44,521 nt of DNA from Candidatus Nitrotoga sp. CP45 (GTDB lineage: Bacteria > Pseudomonadota > Gammaproteobacteria > Burkholderiales > Gallionellaceae). Position 1 is the first letter of the stretch; every line of letters starts with the position of its first letter. Positions 42,225 to 44,521 of this stretch are shown in pieces. Under the pieces are notes generated by a model. The model made no database searches, was not told the DNA's origin, and worked only from the letters and a program-made list of their open reading frames with translations. The stretch covers positions 1 to 44,521 of the forward strand of contig CAMCFJ010000025.1 of the NCBI GenBank assembly GCA_945874105.1, in the 5' to 3' direction. A program made the translations under genes and the position numbers.

Positions 42225-43040
42225 TTACTTGGTATGCTCTGCCATCCACTTTCGTGCCAATGCTTGCGCCTGATCTATTTGCACAGCCGCCAATTTGTTT
42301 TCAATATTTTTTCTACTTCTCTCAGCCGATTCATGCCCTTCACCCGCTGCCAAGTTATACCACTTGTGCGCTTCAATCCAGTCCTGTGGTACGCCTTTGC
42401 CATTTTCATACATCACTCCAAGGGTGTACTGTGCCTTTGAATTTTTTAGTTCGGCTGACTTTAGATACCACGATGCGGCTTCCTTGAAATCCTGTGGAAC
42501 GCCTTGACCATTTTCATACAGCACACCAAGGTTGAACTGCGCCATTGAGTTTCCTTGAGCTGCCGCTTTGCGATACCACCACGCAGCTTCTCTGTAGTTC
42601 CGTGGCACACCTGTACCATTATGATAAACCTGCCCAAGATTAAACTGCCCACCTGCATGGCCCTGTCCGGCGGCATTATGGTACAGAGATGCTGCCTGAT
42701 CATAGTCCCGTTTTACACCTTCACCATACTGGTACAAAACCCCAAGAGAGTTCTGTGCATCCGGATCACCCTGCCTAACTGCATGTCGATACCACTCCAC
42801 AGCCTCTTTGAAATCCTGATGAACACCTTGACCTTTTTGGTACATCAAACCCAAATTGTATTGGGCAATTGCATCGCCACTGTCTGCAAGCCGACGAAAT
42901 TCTTTTAACGCAGCTGGGTAGTTACCTTTCTCGTATGCCTCAGTTGCAGTGTGTATGTCAGCTTGCGCACCTGTGCTCATCGCAAAATAAATCACTACCA
43001 AAAATAGCCTGAATAAATTTACCATAATTGTGTTGTGCAT
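42225..43040 (-). CDS. exported Sel1-repeat (TPR-like) protein
   Basis: This protein has 271 residues. The ATG at 43040 is chosen because GGGGAG lies 5 bp upstream; the frame continues to a GTG at 43046. A signal peptide ends near AQA. The mature protein is made of about six Sel1-like repeats of 36 residues (AQYNLGLMYQKGQGVHQDFKEAVEWYRHAV, then further copies with LGVLYQYGEGV, LGQVYHNGTGV, LGVLYENGQGV, LGVMYENGKGV). A Gln/Ala-rich tail follows. Such solenoids bind other proteins; the partner is unknown. The repeats are near-identical, suggesting recent internal duplication. Confidence 0.88.
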   Translation of the reverse strand: MHNTIMVNLFRLFLVVIYFAMSTGAQADIHTATEAYEKGNYPAALKEFRRLADSGDAIAQYNLGLMYQKGQGVHQDFKEAVEWYRHAVRQGDPDAQNSLGVLYQYGEGVKRDYDQAASLYHNAAGQGHAGGQFNLGQVYHNGTGVPRNYREAAWWYRKAAAQGNSMAQFNLGVLYENGQGVPQDFKEAASWYLKSAELKNSKAQYTLGVMYENGKGVPQDWIEAHKWYNLAAGEGHESAERSRKNIENKLAAVQIDQAQALARKWMAEHTK

Positions 43041-43365
43041 TTTCACTCCCCGTAATTTAAGTCAATTAACCCGACATAATTTTGTTATACCCTACATCTT
43101 TACTGCCGACTTCGATCTGCCACTACAACTTACTCGTAATATCAACACCACTTAGCTTGAGTGCTTGAAACAGTGTTTTCGCATCCTACCACCATCATCA
43201 TCAGCACTCAAACTCCATTCATGCCATTGCTATGTATGACGCTGTAGAATGATTATTTAGAAGGGGCGCTAACCAAGCCGGGATTGCTGAGTGCAAAGAG
43301 ATGATAGACCGCAATCATAGTTGTAAAAAATGGAAAATACTGTCCAGTAACGCGGAGTCACTTCT
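43041..43365. other. intergenic region between the Sel1-repeat and MEKHLA genes
   Basis: This divergent gap of 325 bp has no supported gene, RNA or clear repeat. It should hold the promoters of both neighbours, but I cannot identify hexamers with confidence. Confidence 0.4.
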
Positions 43366-43830
43366 ATGACATACCAAAATAATCGTACCTTCCTGACTCA
43401 TCATATTGAAATCCTGCGCTCCAGCTATCAACATTGGACTGGGAAACCCAATTTTGATGAAGGCATCAGTCAGGAAAATGCTGTCGAGGCACTTTTTTTG
43501 GCTCCGTTCGCGGTTCTTTCCCACGGCATCGGGGTGAACCCGATATTCAATTATGGTAACCAACGAGCACTGGAAATATTCGAAATGAGCTGGGATGAGT
43601 TTACCGTTCTGCCCTCACGCCTATCGGCTGAAACAATCAATCAACAAGAGCGGGCTAAACTGCTGGATACTGTTACCAAACATGGATTCATCAATAATTA
43701 TTCTGGTGTTCGTATCGCGAAGTCCGGTCGGCGTTTCATGATCCGTGATGCCACAGTATGGAACTTGATGACGCCAGATGGTCAGTATTATGGCCAAGCC
43801 GCACTCATCCGAGATTGGGAACACCTTTAA
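43366..43830 (+). CDS. MEKHLA-domain protein
   Basis: This 154-residue protein has a single PAS-like MEKHLA domain: LFLAPFAVLSHGIGVNPIFNYGNQRALEIFEMSWDEF, LPSRLSAE, ERAKLLDTVTKHGFINNYSGVRIAKSGRRFMIRDATVWNL and YGQAALIRDW. The MEKHLA domain was described in plant and bacterial proteins and is thought to bind small ligands or sense redox; the role here is unknown. No output domain is attached. No strong ribosome site is seen; GGAGT lies 7 bp before the ATG. Confidence 0.85.
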   Translation: MTYQNNRTFLTHHIEILRSSYQHWTGKPNFDEGISQENAVEALFLAPFAVLSHGIGVNPIFNYGNQRALEIFEMSWDEFTVLPSRLSAETINQQERAKLLDTVTKHGFINNYSGVRIAKSGRRFMIRDATVWNLMTPDGQYYGQAALIRDWEHL

Positions 43831-44036
43831 TTTCTGCGAAAACGCTATGAAATACTTCACAGGCTTTTTCAACATTGGCTGCCATGAGGCGACCATAAGG
43901 CAGCAGCGCGATGTTTTTCTGGAATACCTACATATTGGTCAAATTTTGATGCAATTTACTGCGTTTAGTGGGTTAACATTAGGCGCAATACAACACCGTT
44001 AAATTTATAATCAACTAAACCGACGAACTTAAGACC

Positions 44037-44521
44037 ATGTCCCCCAGCATTTTCCCCGCCCATTCTTCACAGCAAACACTTGCAGTAAGTCCTGGCAATC
44101 AGCCGGCTCTACCGCTTGTCTCCGTCATTGTGCGTAGTATGGGGCGACCGGAGCTTCACGAGGCGCTGGAATCGATCGCACGGCAGGATTATCCGAACGT
44201 TGAAGTTATAGTCGTTGATGCAACCGGCGGGAACCACCCGACACTGCCGACTATAGCTTGGCAACCAGGCCATTCTATAAGAATAGTCGGTGGCCACCGC
44301 CAGTTGCCTCGGCCACAAGCCGCCAACGAAGGATTGCAAGCCGTGCATGGCGAGTGGATTTGTTTTTTGGATGATGACGATACTTACGATTTTGATTTCC
44401 TCTCGGCAATGCTGTGTGCCTCCCGTGAACATCCTGAAGCGCTGCTGGTTTACAGTCGGGCCAGAATGCTTGATGCAAATGGGAACGTCACAAAATTGTT
44501 TGGCAGTCCGTTTAACCGCGC
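44037..44521 (+). CDS. glycosyltransferase family 2 protein, 3' end outside the window
   Basis: This is a partial gene; about 161 codons are inside the window and the frame stays open at the end. A Ser/Gln/Pro-rich leader (about 30 residues) precedes the GT-A start PLVSVIVRSMGRPELHEALESIARQDYPNVEVIVVDATGG. The nucleotide/metal motif WICFLDDDDTYDFDFL follows, then ALLVYSRARMLDANG. A GT2 enzyme, probably for surface glycans; donor and acceptor unknown. No strong ribosome site is visible. The bases 43831–44036 before it hold no supported gene. Confidence 0.85.
   Translation, partial: MSPSIFPAHSSQQTLAVSPGNQPALPLVSVIVRSMGRPELHEALESIARQDYPNVEVIVVDATGGNHPTLPTIAWQPGHSIRIVGGHRQLPRPQAANEGLQAVHGEWICFLDDDDTYDFDFLSAMLCASREHPEALLVYSRARMLDANGNVTKLFGSPFNR

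Noticed and set aside
43847-44002. 51-codon frame MKYFTGFFNIGCHEA after the MEKHLA gene
   Set aside because: No ribosome site, no known family; too short to support over chance.

Overview
The window reads as chromosomal DNA from a motile, Gram-negative betaproteobacterium. The evidence is a FliA/MotC/MotD flagellar block, LpxO-type lipid A hydroxylase, a MetX–MetW pair, AmpG, an outer-membrane barrel protein, and a group 3d NAD-linked [NiFe] hydrogenase. The gene mix and moderate GC suggest a Gallionellaceae/Nitrosomonadales-type chemolithotroph, but that placement is inference from memory of families, not a search result.

Layout. 1–2329 (+): fliA, motC, motD. 2406–5485 (–): a two-gene unit in which a small lipoprotein resembling a protease propeptide is translationally coupled to a secreted subtilase that carries its own propeptide. 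5806–7858 (+): an AI-2E-family permease and lpxO. 7865–10558 (–): alaS. 10827–15248 (–): a signalling operon made of a haem-binding (DUF3365-like) histidine kinase, a single-domain response regulator and a REC-PAS-PAS-GGDEF-EAL protein. 15323–19551: a probable gene remnant, a small secreted protein with its own terminator, a Pat-like acyl-CoA synthetase/GNAT protein and a truncated haemoglobin.

19573–31351 (–) is a large hydrogenase block read as hoxF-hoxU-hoxY-hoxH-hoxW-hypA-hypB-hypF(short)-[two toxin–antitoxin-like pairs]-hypC-hypD-hypE. HoxFU form the NADH-oxidising diaphorase and HoxYH the hydrogenase. HoxW trims HoxH, HypAB deliver nickel, and HypFCDE build the Fe(CN)2CO centre. The block carries small insertions: a hairpin element with an 11-bp target duplication between hoxY and hoxH, a REP doublet between hypB and hypF, and the TA islet between hypF and hypC. 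HypF retains only its C-terminal carbamoyltransferase domain.

31508–36157 is an accessory stretch: a vapB with a truncated vapC, an LmbE-like deacetylase, a galE fragment, a glycosyltransferase, a MITE and an alginate-export-type porin. 36397–39515 (+) holds a SAM-II riboswitch with an apparent terminator/antiterminator, then metX, metW and an AmpG-like permease. 39601–44521 holds a REP doublet, a cation-efflux gene frameshifted by a 5-bp tandem duplication, ald, a Sel1-repeat protein, a MEKHLA-domain protein and the 5' part of a glycosyltransferase gene.

The most interesting signals are the orphan propeptide–subtilase couple, the SAM-II expression platform upstream of metX, and the accumulated small insertions in the hox–hyp operon.
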